Source: an uncultured Clostridia bacterium (GTDB lineage Bacteria; Bacillota; Clostridia; Oscillospirales; CAG-272). Taken from it: a stretch of DNA of 42,226 nt. Below, one piece after another: positions 7,892-15,763 of the stretch (positions are counted from its first letter, which is position 1; every line of letters begins with the position of its first letter). Made by a program: the position numbers and the translations under genes. The notes beneath the pieces are model-generated. The model was not told the DNA's origin, searched no databases, and saw only the letters and a list, made by a program, of their open reading frames with translations. The stretch is from positions 1-42,226 of the forward strand of contig CALWTY010000018.1 of the NCBI GenBank assembly GCA_944384585.1, given 5' to 3'.

Positions 7892-7986
7892 GAACTTGTC
7901 CTGCCCGGCGGCCGCTCCGATCGCGGAGGGCGTATCCGCCCTCTTTTCTGCCGGAAAGGGGCGCAAAGGAAAGGCGTGATGATCTC

Positions 7987-8535
7987 ATGCAGAATCAACT
8001 GAAGGACAAAAACGATATCAAAATCTTTATCCTCTATCTGATGCGTCATATCGGCTACCCCCTTGATTTCGTCAGCATCAACGATATTGTGGTGCAGGAC
8101 GGCTTCGTCGGCTATTTCGATTTCGTGGAATGCTTCGCGGAGCTGCTGGAAACCGGCAATATCGAGGAGATGAAAAACGAAAACGAAGAGGAGCTTTATG
8201 TGATCACGGAGCAGGGAATCCATGTCGCGGACACCCTGGACAGCCGCCTGATCAACATGATCAAGGAAAAAAGCCTCAAGAGCGCGCTGCGGCTGCTCTC
8301 CTTCAAGGAGCGGGGCGCCAAGCTGCATTTCGATTTCCAGCCCCTGCCCAACGGCCGCTTCCGCGTCGAGTGCATCATCACCGAAAAGGAGGAGGAGCTT
8401 CTCAACGTGACGCTGTCGCTGGAGAGCAGCAATCAGCTGGAGCGCATCCGGAGAAATTTCTACGATAAGCCGGAGGTGGTCTACCGCGGCGTGATGGCGG
8501 TGCTGACAGGGGAGGTTAACTATCTGATTGATTGA
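7987..8535 (+). CDS. DUF4364 family protein
   Basis: A 182-residue DUF4364 protein, a family common in Clostridia. The N-terminal third (NDIKIFILYLMRHIGYPLDF through YVITEQGIHVADTL) has the helix-turn-helix plus beta-wing pattern of a winged-helix domain. The rest is a beta-rich domain of unknown role (FDFQPLPNGRFRVECII, LNVTLSLESSNQ). Its target is unknown; a transcription-factor-like role is inferred from the fold. It stands alone between the binding-protein gene and a sigma factor with its own promoter. An AAAGG element lies 8-10 bases before the start. Confidence 0.85.
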   Translation: MQNQLKDKNDIKIFILYLMRHIGYPLDFVSINDIVVQDGFVGYFDFVECFAELLETGNIEEMKNENEEELYVITEQGIHVADTLDSRLINMIKEKSLKSALRLLSFKERGAKLHFDFQPLPNGRFRVECIITEKEEELLNVTLSLESSNQLERIRRNFYDKPEVVYRGVMAVLTGEVNYLID

Positions 8536-8694
8536 GGCAGATTACATGAAATTCACGGCACGGATTTGTGCATAATTCGAGATATTCTGCATTTTTTCCT
8601 TCGTGTCTGGTGCAAGGATGCCAAAAACAGCATCATATTTATGTACAGGATTCACAATGTCGAAAAAAATCATTAAAAATTTGTGGAAACTGTA

Positions 8695-8722
8695 TTGACA
8701 TATTCTGAATTAATGATATAAT
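8695..8722 (+). promoter_or_regulatory. sigma-A-type promoter for the SigH-like gene
   Basis: A perfect TTGACA (8695-8700), a 16-base spacer and a perfect TATAAT (8717-8722), about 28 bases ahead of the GTG start. It lies in an A+T-rich intergenic stretch (8536-8749) where nothing else was recognised. Confidence 0.8.
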
Positions 8723-8749
8723 TATGTTAATGATTCTCGGAGGCGCAGC

Positions 8750-9283
8750 GTGGAGCAAAAAAGGATTCTCGCGGCAAAGAGCGGGGACGAATCCGCTTTT
8801 GCGGAGCTGACAAAGCAATACGCTCCGCTGATCGATTCCATGACAGGCAAGTATCTCCGCCTCTTTGAGGGCGCGGAGGATTACGAGGATCTGCGGCAGG
8901 AGGCGGTGCTCGCCTTCTATCGGGCGGTATGCTCCTACGATCCCGACCGCGCAGCGGTCTCCTTCGGCCTGTACGCCAAGATCTGCCTGCGGAACCGCAT
9001 GGTCAGCCTGCTCCGGAAGAATCATTCCGAAAAAAAACATAATACGACTGCGGCAAAGCTCGAAGAGACTGCCACCCTCCCCCCGCGGTATCCCTCGGAG
9101 CTGCGGGCGCTGTCGGAGACGGCGGCCAGACTCCTTACTCCTTACGAAAAGACCGTTCTGTTTCTTTACCTCGACGGAAAATCCTACAGGGAGATCGCGT
9201 TATCGCTCGGCAGAACCGAAAAATCTGTCGACAACGCTTTGTTCAGAGCGAAGAGCAAACTCAAAAGCGGGTACAGTATGTGA
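8750..9283 (+). CDS. sigma-70 family RNA polymerase factor, SigH-like
   Basis: A 177-residue sigma factor with regions 2 and 4 only. Region 2 includes YEDLRQEAVLAFYRAVCSYD, followed by VSFGLYAKICLRNRMVSLL, closely patterned on the sporulation/stationary-phase factor SigH (Spo0H). Region 4 is TPYEKTVLFLYLDGKSYREI through SVDNALFRAKSKLK. It is shorter than Bacillus SigH (about 218 residues), mainly at the termini. Translation starts at GTG with CGGAGG six bases upstream. The sigma-A promoter is strong. The sporulation genes nearby make a SigH-type role attractive, but other SigH/ECF-like factors cannot be excluded. Confidence 0.85.
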   Translation: MEQKRILAAKSGDESAFAELTKQYAPLIDSMTGKYLRLFEGAEDYEDLRQEAVLAFYRAVCSYDPDRAAVSFGLYAKICLRNRMVSLLRKNHSEKKHNTTAAKLEETATLPPRYPSELRALSETAARLLTPYEKTVLFLYLDGKSYREIALSLGRTEKSVDNALFRAKSKLKSGYSM

Positions 9284-9339
9284 TTTTTTCTCAGTGTTAT
9301 TTTCGTGTTCCGTTTATATTACATATATGCCCTGATAGC

Positions 9340-9397
9340 TTAACAAAAGCGTTGAATCCCGGTGATGCAAAGATAGCGGTGACAATCCGCTGGGGGG
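9340..9397 (+). promoter_or_regulatory. possible structured RNA leader before the zinc-ribbon gene
   Basis: The 150 bases between the sigma-factor stop and the zinc-ribbon start contain a perfect AGCGG / CCGCT hairpin (9375-9379 with 9387-9391). The conserved-looking tract GATGCAAAGAT lies just before it and GGGGGG (9392-9397) just after. It resembles a structured leader but does not fit the c-di-GMP, ZTP or cobalamin consensus as I know them. Confidence 0.25.
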
Positions 9398-9433
9398 TAA
9401 AATCATTTAACCATTTTAAAGCGAGGTACCAAA

Positions 9434-9709
9434 ATGTACGAAGACAAGATTCTGAAGTGTAAGGACTGTGGAGAGGAGTTTGTGTTCACGGCAGGCGAGC
9501 AGGAATTCTATGCCGAGAGAGGATTCCAGAACGAGCCGCAGAGATGCAAGAACTGCCGCGACGCAAGAAAGAATGCCGGCCAGCAGAAGAGAGAGCTGTT
9601 CTCTGCCGTCTGCGCCAACTGCGGAAAAGAGGCCCGTATCCCCTTCCAGCCCAAGGACGACAGACCTGTATATTGCAGCGAGTGCTACGCGGCGATGAAG
9701 CAGCAGTAA
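9434..9709 (+). CDS. zinc-ribbon domain protein (zf-trcl plus CxxC-x17-CxxC type)
   Basis: A 91-residue protein with two tandem zinc ribbons. The first is LKCKDCGEEFVFTAGEQEFY followed by RCKNCRDARK. The second is AVCANCGKEARIPFQP followed by PVYCSECYAAM. Each has two CxxC knuckles, giving eight cysteines. This domain pair is common in Bacillota, and the function is not established; nucleic-acid or ribosome-associated roles are guessed from zinc-ribbon chemistry. GCGAGG lies seven bases before the ATG. The gene is monocistronic and ends in a strong terminator. Confidence 0.88.
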   Translation: MYEDKILKCKDCGEEFVFTAGEQEFYAERGFQNEPQRCKNCRDARKNAGQQKRELFSAVCANCGKEARIPFQPKDDRPVYCSECYAAMKQQ

Positions 9710-9730
9710 GCAAACTTCAATGAATCAGAA

Positions 9731-9766
9731 CACCGAAACCGTTCCCCGCGGTTTCGGTGTTTTTTT
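9731..9766 (+). terminator. intrinsic terminator of the zinc-ribbon gene
   Basis: CACCGAAACCG (9731-9741) and CGGTTTCGGTG (9749-9759) form a perfect 11-bp stem followed by a run of T (9760-9766). The T-run leads straight into the 29-bp repeat array. Confidence 0.92.
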
Positions 9767-9853
9767 GCATCAAGGCGCGTCAGCGCTGTTTTTTTGCATC
9801 AAGGCGCGTCAGCGCTGTTTTTTTGCATCAAGGCGCGTCAGCGCTGTTTTTTC
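9767..9853. repeat. 29-bp tandem repeat, three copies, derived from a gene 3' end
   Basis: GCATCAAGGCGCGTCAGCGC recurs at 9767, 9796, 9825 and 9854, exactly 29 bases apart. The intervening bases are TG plus a T-run. The fourth copy is the true 3' end of the response-regulator remnant that follows (stop codon TGA on the minus strand at 9869-9867). The first three are tandem duplications of that tail. The same 20-mer ends the intact gene at 35407. Confidence 0.9.
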
Positions 9854-9866
9854 GCATCAAGGCGCG

Positions 9867-10040
9867 TCAGCGCAGCATATAGCCCCGCACGCGGACGGTG
9901 ACGTTGAAGCGTGCGTCGAAGCGCTCGTCGAGCTTTTTGCGCAGACAGCGGATGTAGACGTCGATCACGTTGGTATTGCCGGCATAGCCGAATTCCCATA
10001 CGTCGCGGATCGCCTCCTCCCGTGTAACGGGAGCGCCGCG
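9867..10040 (-). pseudogene. remnant of an OmpR-type response regulator (DNA-binding end only)
   Basis: The bases 9854-10040 match 35407-35593 with only about five substitutions in 187 positions. They encode just the end of the winged-helix domain (VTREEAIRDVWEFGYAG, DVYIRCLRKKLDERFD, RVRGYMLR). The copy breaks after the codons for GAP, where one base is missing and similarity then stops. It lacks the receiver and most of the recognition domain, so it cannot function. It is a recent partial duplication of the gene at 35.4 kb. Confidence 0.9.
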
Positions 10041-10323
10041 TGATCTGCCCGCCCCGGCGTGCCGGGCGGAAAACGAGTGTGAAAAATGAGGAGAGGGAGA
10101 CAGAATGCCGAACAAACGGAAAACTGTGCTTTTTGCCGATACCGAAATAAAGAATCAAAGGAAGCAAATCCTGATATTCCCTTTAATTAGCATAAAATGG
10201 AATTCAAAACGAAAGAATTGTCCAAATTCACGTCATGTCTGGAAAGGAGAGCAAATTGCGGTATTGTCATGTCAAAAATTCCCCCGTCAAAAGCACTAAA
10301 AACAGACGTTTTGATGAGGGAGT
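10041..10323. other. A+T-rich gene-free stretch between two gene remnants
   Basis: No convincing gene is visible. The sequence is A+T richer than its surroundings and has stops in all frames at short intervals. It joins the response-regulator remnant to a truncated binding-protein gene, so it probably marks a deletion or insertion scar. No inverted terminal repeats or transposase fragments were recognised. Confidence 0.5.
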
Positions 10324-11415
10324 CTCCTGTCAAAATCGCGAAATGTTCTAATCCAGAGAGAGACGTTTGTTCTGGCGATCGACGGACTCTGCGTCCCGAC
10401 TGCGGAGCTGAAATACAACGATCTCTCAAAGCCTTGGTATGTTCACGATGTGAATGAGATGCTGTCGGTCAACAATACCTATTATTTCGCATACAGTGCC
10501 GAATGTCTCAATATGTTCGCGCAGACCAACTGCTTGTTTTATAATCTCAGCAAGGGAAGCGACCTATCCCTTGACGACCCGTATGAGATGGTCAGGGACG
10601 GGAGCTGAACCTTTGATACCCTGCTGCAGTACGCGAAGCGGGGATCGCAGGAGCCGGACGGAGTCGCGGGAGTCAGCGACCGGGATTGGGTCGGGATCAC
10701 CGGACGGGGGGATATGATCCATCCGACGCTCTGGATCGGTGCGGAATTCAGGACGATGGAGAAGAACAGCGACGATTACCCCGTCTTCACGGCGGATCAG
10801 GACGAGGCCTTCATCGGGTTTCTCGCGACGCTGAGCAATCATGTTTCCGACGGGGTGATCTTTGACAACACCAAGTATCCCTCCGAAAAATGGCCGGAAG
10901 AGGATCAGGGTGTCCGCGCCCTGAACACCTTCACCGACGGAACGGCGCTGTTTCCGGCCGGCACGATCGGCAACACCTTCTCGCTGAACGCGATGGAGGA
11001 TGAGTTCAGGATCCTGCCTGCGCCGAAGAGGAGCGAGGAGCAGAAGAGCTATCATGCAAGAGTGGTCGACGGCTGGCTCTATGTCGTTCCCGCCACCAAC
11101 AGCAGGATCGATATGACCTCGGTGATCCTCGAAGCGCTGGCTGTCGAGAGCGCAAATCACGTCTACGACGCCTATTACGAGGAAGCGCTCGGAGACCGCT
11201 ATGCACGGGATGACATCAATAAGGAAATGCTCGATCTGCTCAGTATGACGCGCTCGCTTGAGCTGGGAGACACCGTATGGCAGTCGGATGTCCGCAACGG
11301 GATTCTCGGCGTGATCTGGCAGGGCGACAATTCCTTCAGCTCCTTCTTTGCCTCCAAGGCAGGGGGAATTAAGCTCTTGATCGATAAGTACATGAACACA
11401 ATCGGAAAATCTTAA
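10324..11415 (+). pseudogene. broken sugar-type extracellular solute-binding protein
   Basis: In one frame, homology to family 1-type extracellular solute-binding proteins runs from about 10360 (LAIDGLCVPTAELKYNDLSK, then WYVHDVNEMLSVNNTYYFAY) to the stop at 11415. Two lesions are seen. The N-terminal signal peptide and first lobe (about 130-150 residues) are missing, with stops at 10297 and earlier. An in-frame TGA at 10606-10608 replaces what is a conserved tryptophan codon (DGS-stop-TFDTLLQYAK). The C-terminal 234 residues after 10714 are otherwise intact (FTDGTALFPAGTIGNTF, IRLLIDKYMN-like end). No permease genes are adjacent. It precedes the GH36-like gene by 15 bases and once probably fed the same sugar pathway. 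Confidence 0.8.
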
Positions 11416-11430
11416 GGCGGAGGGCTGCGT

Positions 11431-13764
11431 ATGAGAAAACTTCTGTTGCTGACGGCTGCGCTGCTGCTTCTGGCAGGCGCGGGCGCTGCGCTTGCAAGCT
11501 GCTCCGGCGATGAGAAGGGAGATGAAACGTCGATGAGTTCTTATGATCCGACAACTGCCGGATCGACCGCAGGGGGGCTTCCGGAGCCGGTGCCCCTTCC
11601 CGACGGAGAGCCGGCGGTCCTTCGCAGCGGGGAGTCGGAATTGACGCTGATCGGGGAAGAAACCGCCCTGATCCTCCGGTCGTTGACCACGCCGGCGGGC
11701 GTCAACGTCGCCGCCGGGGATTCCCGCTTCGCCTTCCCCGTACAGACCGGGAAGGACGGCAGAAAATACGTGACGGATTGGCATTATCTGTCTGCCGCGA
11801 TGACCGACCGCGGCAAGACCGTCGAAGCGTCCTTCCGGTATGAGGACCGTTCCGGGAGCGGGGCGATTCTGACGGTTACGGTTGTGGCCCATACCGACGT
11901 CACGGGGCCCTTTGAGTTTGTGTCGCGGCTGGAAAACACCTCCGACGGCATCTTGCGGATCATGCCCGGCAATTTCGCTTCCGCAAGGCTGACGGCGGGG
12001 GAGGACGCATACATCATGGCGGTCAAGAAGGAAAGCGGTCAGGCGGAGGGCTATACCCATTATGACGGCGGGTTCTTCGAGGGCAGCGGCATTTACCGCG
12101 ATCCGGTAAGCCCTTCCCTCAAGAAAACCGTCTGGTGCAATACCGACCAGAACCGGAACGCCGGCGGCTGGCTGCCGATGGTTTATCTGCAGGGGGATCG
12201 GGTCGGTGCGTACTGCGCGCTGGAGTGGTCGTCGGGCGCCGTTTCCGTGCAGGGTTATGAGGACGGGAGCGTCGGGATGGCGGTCCATATGGACGGGATC
12301 TCGGTCAATGCCACTCTCCCGATCTTCGCGACCGATGTGCCGGGCGGACAGACCTTTCTGTTCCCGACGGTGTACTACGGCGCATATGACGGAGGCAATG
12401 TTGACAGCGGCAGCAATCTTTTCAAGAAATGGTTCTTTGCGATCAAGGTCCCCGACAATCTGAGGGAAAATCCCGCCGAACCGCTGAGCCAGATGGATAT
12501 GCAGATCGGGCTGGCTGCGGCGGAGCTGAACATTGATGCCATCAAATGGGATTACGGCTGGTGGAGCAACGATCCCAGAGGCTCAGTCGGGAATTGGAGC
12601 TCCTACGAGGGCTCGTGGGTGGTAAGAAACCAAAGCTATCTTGATGTGATACGCAGCGAGGGCTGTACGAGCCTGAGGCGCTTCTGCTCCAAAGCCGACA
12701 CCCTCGGTCTGTCCCTGACGACCTATCTGCTGCTGCACGACACCCTGGATTCCGAAGGAAAGGTGACGGATCGGGAAGGGGAATTCAACTCGCTGACGCA
12801 TCCCGACTGGTTCTCCGACCGGCGGATTGACGACGGCATGGGGCGCTCCGCCGATCTCGGCAACGAGGAGTGCGTGGCGTATCTGCAGAAGACGATGGCG
12901 GAATTTTTCCGGACAAACGGGGTGACGACCTGGCGTTCCGACTTCGAGCCGATCTCCCGTTCCTCGAATCTGAAAAACCGCCATGACGCCAACGGCTCCG
13001 ACATGCAGTATTGGTGTACCACAGGTTTTAAAGAGCTGACCGGATATCTGATCGAGAATGTGGAGGGGTTCCGCTACGAGAGCTGCAGCAGCGGCGGGTC
13101 GATGAAGGATCTCTTCACCGCCACGCGGGCAACCGTCATCAATTGCGACGACGCGGCCAATTATCTGTCGATGCGGATGACCTTTTACGACAGCAGCTAT
13201 GTTATCCATCCCGCGCAGCTTCAGCTTCCGTGCAATATGGATTTCTTCAATCCCTCAAAGGCGATCTTCCATCCGGAGGTAAGCTCCTCAACGGCGGAGA
13301 GCGATTACAATCACTACCGCGATACCATGCTCGATATGGGCTTCCGGTCGCAGCTGCTCGGCGTGCCGATGTTTTCCTCCTGGGAGGGGACGGTCCTGAG
13401 AAATTATCTGAAGGAATACGCGACGATCTATGAGGAAAAGGTGCGCCCGCTGGTCCGGGAGGGGGATCTGTATCATGTTCTGCCCAGACCGGACGGCGTA
13501 AATTGGGACGGAGTCATGTATGCCGATCCCGACAGCAAAAACGGGATCAAGGGGGCGCTCTTCCTCTTCAAGCCGTCGGAAGGGGCGGAGGATACCCGCA
13601 CCATCAGGCTTGAAGGGCTGATCCCCGACTGCCTCTACCGACTTACCTTTGAGGATCGGAGCGAGCAGGACCGTACCGTCAAGGGAAGCGAATTGATGGA
13701 GAAGGGGCTTGATGTCACGATCCGGGGGATCGGGTCGGAGATCGTCTGGATCACGGAGGCCTGA
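11431..13764 (+). CDS. GH36-like glycoside hydrolase lipoprotein
   Basis: A 777-residue secreted, lipid-anchored enzyme of the GH36/alpha-galactosidase-like clan. The signal peptide ends in the lipobox LASC with Cys24. A Ser/Thr-rich linker follows, then a beta-sandwich N-domain (about 60-330) and a TIM-barrel. In the barrel, IDAIKWDYGWW (about 368-378), the nucleophile-type TTWRSDFEP (Asp about 504), ESCSSGGSMKD (550-560) and VINCDD (about 573, acid/base position) line up with GH36 motifs. The C-terminal beta-domain ends near VWITEA. It would act outside the cell on alpha-linked galactose or a related sugar. The exact specificity cannot be read. An AAGGCGGAGGG site lies upstream of the ATG. 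Confidence 0.75.
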   Translation: MRKLLLLTAALLLLAGAGAALASCSGDEKGDETSMSSYDPTTAGSTAGGLPEPVPLPDGEPAVLRSGESELTLIGEETALILRSLTTPAGVNVAAGDSRFAFPVQTGKDGRKYVTDWHYLSAAMTDRGKTVEASFRYEDRSGSGAILTVTVVAHTDVTGPFEFVSRLENTSDGILRIMPGNFASARLTAGEDAYIMAVKKESGQAEGYTHYDGGFFEGSGIYRDPVSPSLKKTVWCNTDQNRNAGGWLPMVYLQGDRVGAYCALEWSSGAVSVQGYEDGSVGMAVHMDGISVNATLPIFATDVPGGQTFLFPTVYYGAYDGGNVDSGSNLFKKWFFAIKVPDNLRENPAEPLSQMDMQIGLAAAELNIDAIKWDYGWWSNDPRGSVGNWSSYEGSWVVRNQSYLDVIRSEGCTSLRRFCSKADTLGLSLTTYLLLHDTLDSEGKVTDREGEFNSLTHPDWFSDRRIDDGMGRSADLGNEECVAYLQKTMAEFFRTNGVTTWRSDFEPISRSSNLKNRHDANGSDMQYWCTTGFKELTGYLIENVEGFRYESCSSGGSMKDLFTATRATVINCDDAANYLSMRMTFYDSSYVIHPAQLQLPCNMDFFNPSKAIFHPEVSSSTAESDYNHYRDTMLDMGFRSQLLGVPMFSSWEGTVLRNYLKEYATIYEEKVRPLVREGDLYHVLPRPDGVNWDGVMYADPDSKNGIKGALFLFKPSEGAEDTRTIRLEGLIPDCLYRLTFEDRSEQDRTVKGSELMEKGLDVTIRGIGSEIVWITEA

Positions 13765-13855
13765 GGAGGTTTAACGGGCGTGCGGTTGCCCGTACCGCCC
13801 GGTGCGCTTGAGAACGAGAGAATTATATGATTTTACAGCCTGAAAGGAGAAACTC

Positions 13856-14763
13856 ATGAAAAAACAGCGATTACGGTTTTGTGCTTGCTGCTGTTTGCAG
13901 TGCTGACGGTTGCGGGTAGCGCGGCGGTGATCACGCCGGCGCAGGGCTACTCGGCATATCCGATCCTTTGCAACGAAAACGTCAGATTCTATGTGATCGA
14001 GATCGACGAGGAAGGAGAACCGACCGGCTATGAAGAGGAAATCCTGCTGCCCGACGCGCTGAAATTGACAAACGGCCAGCTCTTCGGAGACGGCGCTGAG
14101 CTGCAGGTGTGGTTTCCGCTCGGATCGAACCATCTGTCGGAATTCAAGCTGCTGAGCAGCTATGATGTGCTGTTGTCGCAGGGGGTGGCGGTTCTCGATT
14201 CGATGGTCACAGAGATCACCTTCACCGGCACGGCAATCCGGCTCGGCACCTGCTACCGTAATGTAGCGGCAGAGAACGACGCCTCCAATACCGTCCGCGT
14301 CGAAATCGACGGACAGGAGTATCCGATGATCGAGGGGGCTCTGACGCCGACGGGCGCCAACGACACAACCCCGACGATCTTTTTCGAGGCAAACGGTCTG
14401 GAGGACAAGGCGCATACGGTACGCATTTACAATGCCGAGGAGCAGTTCTCCGGCACCCGCCTCAACTTCGATTTCTATGAAATCATCGGAACCGATCCCT
14501 CAACCGGGGAGTATCAGCCGCCCGATGCTCCCGCCGGGACCAATCCTCCCGCCACCGAGCCGAAGCCCGTCGACAGCAAGCCTGCTGACACGACGGCGGC
14601 CCCGTCGGGATCCTCGGCCGGAACGACGGAGGCGGCAGGCACCGCGTCCGGCGTGAGCGGAGAGACGGAGGAAGGCAGCTTCCCGGTCTGGATCCCGATC
14701 GTAATCGCAGCCGTCGTCGTCGCGATCATTGTCGTGACGGTTGTCGTCAAAAAGAAAAAATAG
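13856..14763 (+). CDS. secreted surface protein, paralogue 1, frameshifted at the start
   Basis: From 13879 the frame encodes about 294 residues. They comprise a hydrophobic signal core (CLLLFAVLTVAGSA), a conserved module opening VITPAQGYSAYPILCNENVR and passing VAVLDSMVTEITFTGTAIRL, a Pro/Thr/Ser-rich stalk, and a C-terminal membrane helix ending in KKKK. The only good start, ATG at 13856 behind AAAGGAG, is out of frame: six A follow it, and seven would give MKKTAITVLCLLLF, a perfect signal peptide. As written, that ATG yields a 16-codon peptide. The module looks like a galactose-binding-type beta-sandwich (inference). No LPxTG sortase signal is present. It pairs with the homologous gene 0.2 kb downstream. 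Confidence 0.75.
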
Positions 14764-14892
14764 CATCAGCGGACAAGGGGGACATCGCCGCCAAGGCAGA
14801 CGACGCAGCCTTCCTTTCGGAAGGCAAGGAGGATAACGCAGCAAGGGCGCCGCCACAGTGCTGAAAACCGATGTACCCCTGTCCACTGATGC
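14763..14892. mobile_element. MITE-like element with 24-base terminal inverted repeats and TA flanks
   Basis: The left end (14763-14787, starting GCATCAGCGGACAAGG) and the right end (14869-14892, ending TGTCCACTGATGC) are near-perfect reverse complements with about three mismatches over 24-25 bases. Both ends are flanked by TA (14761-14762 and 14893-14894), as expected for a Tc1/mariner/IS630-type target duplication. The left TA belongs to the TAG stop of the upstream surface gene. The interior has no gene and contains a perfect GCCTTCC/GGAAGGC hairpin (14808-14825). It is non-autonomous: no transposase was seen in the window. Confidence 0.6.
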
Positions 14893-14946
14893 TAAGCAGA
14901 ACCCATGACGAAATATCCGAAATCCAAAGAAAAGGGGATCATCAAC

Positions 14947-15738
14947 ATGAAAAAAATCATTGTCATCATACTCGGCTTCAGCCTTTTCTGCAGCCTTGCG
15001 CTCCTGACGCAGGCAGCGGTCATCACCCCGGATACCGGGTATACCGTCTATCCGATCCTGAAGAATGAAAATGTCCGCTTCTATGAGGAAAACGGCGATG
15101 AGATCCTTGTTCCCGACGAGCCGGGAAACGGCGCGACCTACGGAACGGCAGCACAGCTTCAGACCTGGTGGCAGAGTCCGTCGCATCTGGCGCAGTTCGA
15201 TTTCGGCGGCGTCACGATGTCGCAGGGCGTTGCGGTTCTCGACTCGATGGTGACAGAGATCACCTTTACCGGAACGGCGATTAAGATCGGTACCTGCTAC
15301 CGCAACGGCGGCAATATCAAGCAGGCTGCCAGGGTCTTTGTGGACGGGGAGGAGAAGACGATCGACAATACGATTCTCAATCCTGCCTCTGAAAATGAAA
15401 CCACGCCGACCGTCTGGTTTGAGATTAGCGGGCTGAAGGACATCCGGCATACCGTCAGGATCATCAGCGACGGCGGAGCGACCCGCCTCTCCTTCGATTG
15501 GTACTCTGTCATTCCGGGGACGGGCGCCGACTCCGCGCAGCAGCCGGAGGAGAGTTCCCCTCCCACCGCCGACGCCGTCATTCCGGCGGTGCTGTTGACG
15601 GCGCTCTCGGCGGGCGGTGTGGTGCTTCTGAAAAAAAGAGAGCATAACGTCCGGTTAACCCCGCATCCCCGTACCTTCGGAAAACCCCGCCAAGCGCTGC
15701 GCGGACTTCCCCGAAGCGAAGAAGGATCGTCTCCATGA
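14947..15738 (+). CDS. secreted surface protein, paralogue 2, C-terminus probably altered by an A-run indel
   Basis: A paralogue of the preceding protein, 263 residues as read. It has the signal peptide MKKIIVIILGFSLFCSLALL, the shared module (AVITPDTGYTVYPILKNENV; SQGVAVLDSMVTEITFTGTA; IGTCYRNGG), a short stalk and a membrane helix (AVIPAVLLTALSAGGVVLL). The ATG at 14947 follows AAAAGGGG. After the helix, seven A (15631-15637) give KKREHN and a basic tail whose stop sits inside the terminator stem. One more A would give KKKRA and a TAA at 15645, matching the KKKK end of paralogue 1. The natural protein therefore probably ends near 15647. Its role is unknown; carbohydrate binding is an inference from the sandwich-like module and the GH36 neighbour. 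Confidence 0.75.
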   Translation: MKKIIVIILGFSLFCSLALLTQAAVITPDTGYTVYPILKNENVRFYEENGDEILVPDEPGNGATYGTAAQLQTWWQSPSHLAQFDFGGVTMSQGVAVLDSMVTEITFTGTAIKIGTCYRNGGNIKQAARVFVDGEEKTIDNTILNPASENETTPTVWFEISGLKDIRHTVRIISDGGATRLSFDWYSVIPGTGADSAQQPEESSPPTADAVIPAVLLTALSAGGVVLLKKREHNVRLTPHPRTFGKPRQALRGLPRSEEGSSP

Positions 15739-15753
15739 GACGATCCTTCTTTT
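15721..15753 (+). terminator. intrinsic terminator after the surface-protein genes
   Basis: GAAGGATCGTCTC (15721-15733) and GAGACGATCCTTC (15737-15749) form a 13-bp perfect stem with a three-base loop, followed by TTTTA. The annotated stop of paralogue 2 lies in this hairpin, which is itself odd. Confidence 0.9.
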
Positions 15754-15763
15754 ATCGAAGCGA

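Noticed and set aside
6125..7966. A 613-codon open frame on the minus strand opposite the oligopeptide-binding gene.
   Set aside because: It mirrors a clear lipoprotein gene on the other strand. Long antisense frames are expected from high-GC codon usage, and its translation resembles no protein.
9340..9400. Assignment of the zinc-ribbon leader to the c-di-GMP-I riboswitch class because of GATGCAAAGAT.
   Set aside because: The required GGCAAACC-type segment and the closing stems are not there, so only an unnamed structured leader is reported.
9767..9853. Short regularly spaced repeats considered as a CRISPR array.
   Set aside because: The repeats are directly adjacent with only TG plus a T-run between them. 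There are no unique spacers and no cas genes, and the unit is a gene tail.
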